From NCBI GenBank assembly GCA_009760885.1, contig CM019721.1, positions 15,811,696 through 15,875,695 of the forward strand: 64,000 bases of DNA. Direction: 5' to 3'. This DNA comes from Achatina immaculata. Taxonomy: Eukaryota > Mollusca > Gastropoda > Stylommatophora > Achatinidae. Position numbers and translations under genes: made by a program. Within the stretch, counting starts at the first letter, position 1. Every line of letters begins with the position of its first letter. Below the pieces are notes generated by a model. It saw only the letters and a program-made list of their open reading frames with translations, was not told where the DNA came from and did not search any database. Of this stretch, positions 61,956 through 64,000 are shown piece by piece.

Positions 61956-64000
61956 TAAGTCTATATCGAATACGATGGTGGTGGATGGAATGGGAGAGCA
62001 GCCGACAGATAATATTGGTTATGGTCACCATTTTATGATGGTAGAAAGATGATCTCAATGTAGGACAATAGCTACACCTTCTTGAAATATACCAAGAAAC
62101 CCAAACACCAACACTGAAGGTCAAATAAAAAAAAGATCTGGTGTTGAGCCCCCAGGTCAGATAGATCTAATTTTAACACTGGGGAAGAGTGTGAGACAGA
62201 GGTCAGTATGCGATGACATTTATTGATGGCGTTAATAAGGAAAATCCCTGCATCAAATTAAACAGAAAAATAAGAATAGGAACATGGAATGTGAGAAATG
62301 TGTAAGCGAAAGTATCAAATAATAAGTGACGAGATACATATTTGGGAATCTGCAAACATCGACGGAAAGGATCAGGACACCTCAAGAGTGAGAATGATGA
62401 TATCTTTATATACTCTGGTGGAGAATTAGGAGGAAAGAATGGAGTGGCTTTTTACTTGGACAAATTAACATCAAAATCATTACTAGGTTACAGTCCAGTA
62501 AGTGATAGACTACTCACTATCATACTTAAGGGCATTCCTAGAAATGTAACAATTATTTAGATATATGCACCAAAATCAGCAGCAGAAGAAGAGGAAGTAG
62601 AAGACTTTTATAACACTATGCAAACGACAATAGACCAGGTACGAAAAAATGATATTGTATTAATAATGGAAAGATTTTTAATGCAAAGATTGGTACAGAA
62701 AGAGCAGAAGACGAGTGATATGTTTTGGGGGAATTTAGTATAGGACATAGAAATGAGGAAGGTTATAATCTAATGGCGTTTTGCATGGAAAATGAGCTAA
62801 TGATCGCTAACACACTTTTTGGACATCATCCAAGAAGACTTTACACATGGACATCACCTGATGAGAAAACCAAGAATCAAATAGATTACATTTTAGTGCA
62901 AAGAAGGTGAAGATCAAGTATAACATCAGTAAAACCTTTACCATGTGCTGATTGTGACACTGATCATCAGTTATTAATAGCAGATAATGAAGATAAAGAG
63001 AAAAAAGACAGAGGATCAAGACTTGATCTTACAAAAATACCAGAACAATACGGTACAGAAGTGAAGAACCATTTTGAAATCCTGATGGCTGTACAGGAGG
63101 AGATGACACCAGATGAACTGGCTACGCAGGCCAGAGATATCTTAATAACAACAGCTAAAGACATGGCTCCAGTAAAGAAAACACGAAAGAATGGATGGAT
63201 TACAGCAGGCACACTAGAACTAATAATACAAAGTAAAGAAATGAAGACGGAATGGAAAGTGACAAACAACAATAAAGAGGAAAATAAATCTTTAACAAAA
63301 GAGATTAGATATGTTGATGGCACAGTATTACTGTCCACAACACAAAAAGGATTGGAAAAATTAATTATGTCAGTCCTTAAGAACATCGAAGAGCAAAACC
63401 CTTAATGTGAATAAAACTAAATTGATGACAACTGACAAATCAAATAAGGCATCTGAAATATATATCAATGAGGAAACATTGGAAGAGGTGGAGAGTTAAG
63501 AATATTTTGGATTATTACTAACTAATAATGGATCTCCATTATTAGTTAGTAATAATCCAAAATATTGAACAATGATGGAAATTAAAAGGGGAACATTTAT
63601 CGCTCTTCAGAAAGTAAAACAACTAAAGAAGCTGTGGAGATAAACTGCAAAAATAAGATTTTTAAGGGCATGCATCTTTCCCATCGCAACATATGCCTGT
63701 GAGACCTGGACAGTTAGCAAAACAGCTGAGAAACACATAAATGCCTCTCATTGTAAATGGTACAGAAGAGTTCTTCAGATATCATGGAAAAAAAAATGAC
63801 AAATATACTTCAAAAACTTAATATTGAAGAAGGCTGGCTAGTAAGGAGGATTAAACAGAGAAAATGTAAATATTTTGGACACAATAAACGTCACGTTAGT
63901 GAAGACAGTTTTGGAAGGGTAAATAATGGGAAAAAGAAAGAGAGGAAGACCAAGGCGAAGATGGCTGCAAGACGTCGTTGATAACCTGTAAATGGATGCA
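61956..64000 (+). mobile_element. Family B LINE with RT core deleted, runs off the window
   Basis: Leader (61956-62230), endonuclease pieces ('IRIGTWNVRNV', 'YSGGELGGKNGVAFYLDKLT', 'AEEEEVEDFYNTMQTTIDQV', 'LFGHHPRRLYTWTSPDEKTK', 'NQIDYILVQRR', 'CDTDHQLLIADNEDKEKKD') and linker ('FEILMAVQEEMTPDELATQA'). Then an abrupt jump at about 63296-63300 to RT motif C ('IRYVDGTVLLSTTQKGLEKL', where the second catalytic aspartate is glycine) and the C-terminal domain to the window end. About 1 kb of RT present in the copy at 43412-45690 is missing. Confidence 0.85.
63501..63566. repeat. Perfect 32-bp inverted repeat with 2-bp loop
   Basis: 63501-63532 is the exact reverse complement of 63535-63566. It lies in the 'EYLGSLLTNNGD' coding region of family B. 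Other family B copies have only the left arm, so the right arm is an added inverted copy that destroyed the frame. Confidence 0.95.

Overview
This is a eukaryotic, repeat-dense animal window. No prokaryotic gene organisation is visible. A 5' fragment of 18S rRNA with a mollusc-like sequence, the Penelope-like and RTE-like retrotransposons, and the tRNA-derived SINEs fit a lophotrochozoan. I infer a cephalopod-like mollusc (inference from remembered sequence, not a search).

The only host gene I can support is a minus-strand solute carrier organic anion transporter (SLCO/OATP). Seven different exons run from 40186 down to 9470, and their splice phases join without a break. They carry the OATP signature around DPRWLGAWW, the membrane segments on either side of it, and a Kazal-like cysteine-rich loop. 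The first and last exons were not found here. Intron sizes reach about 19-20 kb because the introns are packed with transposons. One 193-nt exon occurs twice (17006-17198 and 18763-18955) inside a near-identical 1.76 kb tandem duplication.

The rest is a mosaic of broken mobile elements. At least six RTE-like non-LTR families (called A to F here) are separable by their C-terminal RT sequence and 3' tail: A (ATAG)n, B (GAAT)n, C GATATAA-rich, D (AG)n, E (ATG)n, F undetermined. A further short AAG-tailed 3' end is called G. There are also I-clade relics with RNase H, Penelope-like elements with GIY-YIG nuclease and inverted pseudo-LTRs, a hAT transposase relic, mariner-like and Tigger/Jerky-like relics, tRNA-SINEs, a probable solo LTR and several minisatellites. 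Many insertions are delimited by exact target-site duplications (TSDs).

Layout: 1-9.4 kb, transposon debris and minisatellites. 9.4-20.3 kb, OATP 3'-side exons with repeats and the exon duplication. 20.3-22.5 kb, B, C and I-clade relics. 22.7-30.4 kb, a four-deep nest: a hAT relic holds a full-length family A LINE, which holds a 2.2 kb rDNA-headed chimeric retroelement, which holds a family B copy. 30.4-37.8 kb, intronic debris and a relic of an unnamed multicopy gene. 37.8-40.2 kb, OATP 5'-side exons. 40.2-45.8 kb, pLTR, LTR, D and B pieces. 45.8-50.7 kb, a Penelope-like element with two nested inserts. 50.7-64 kb, C, B, D, E, mariner and Tigger pieces.

The most unusual object is the 24982-27837 insertion. 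It starts with what looks like the 5' external transcribed spacer and the first ~350 nt of 18S rRNA, continues into two series of satellite-like repeats, and ends in a (GAA)n tail between perfect 12-bp TSDs. A second, truncated copy of its 3' end lies 2 kb away in the opposite orientation with its own TSD.
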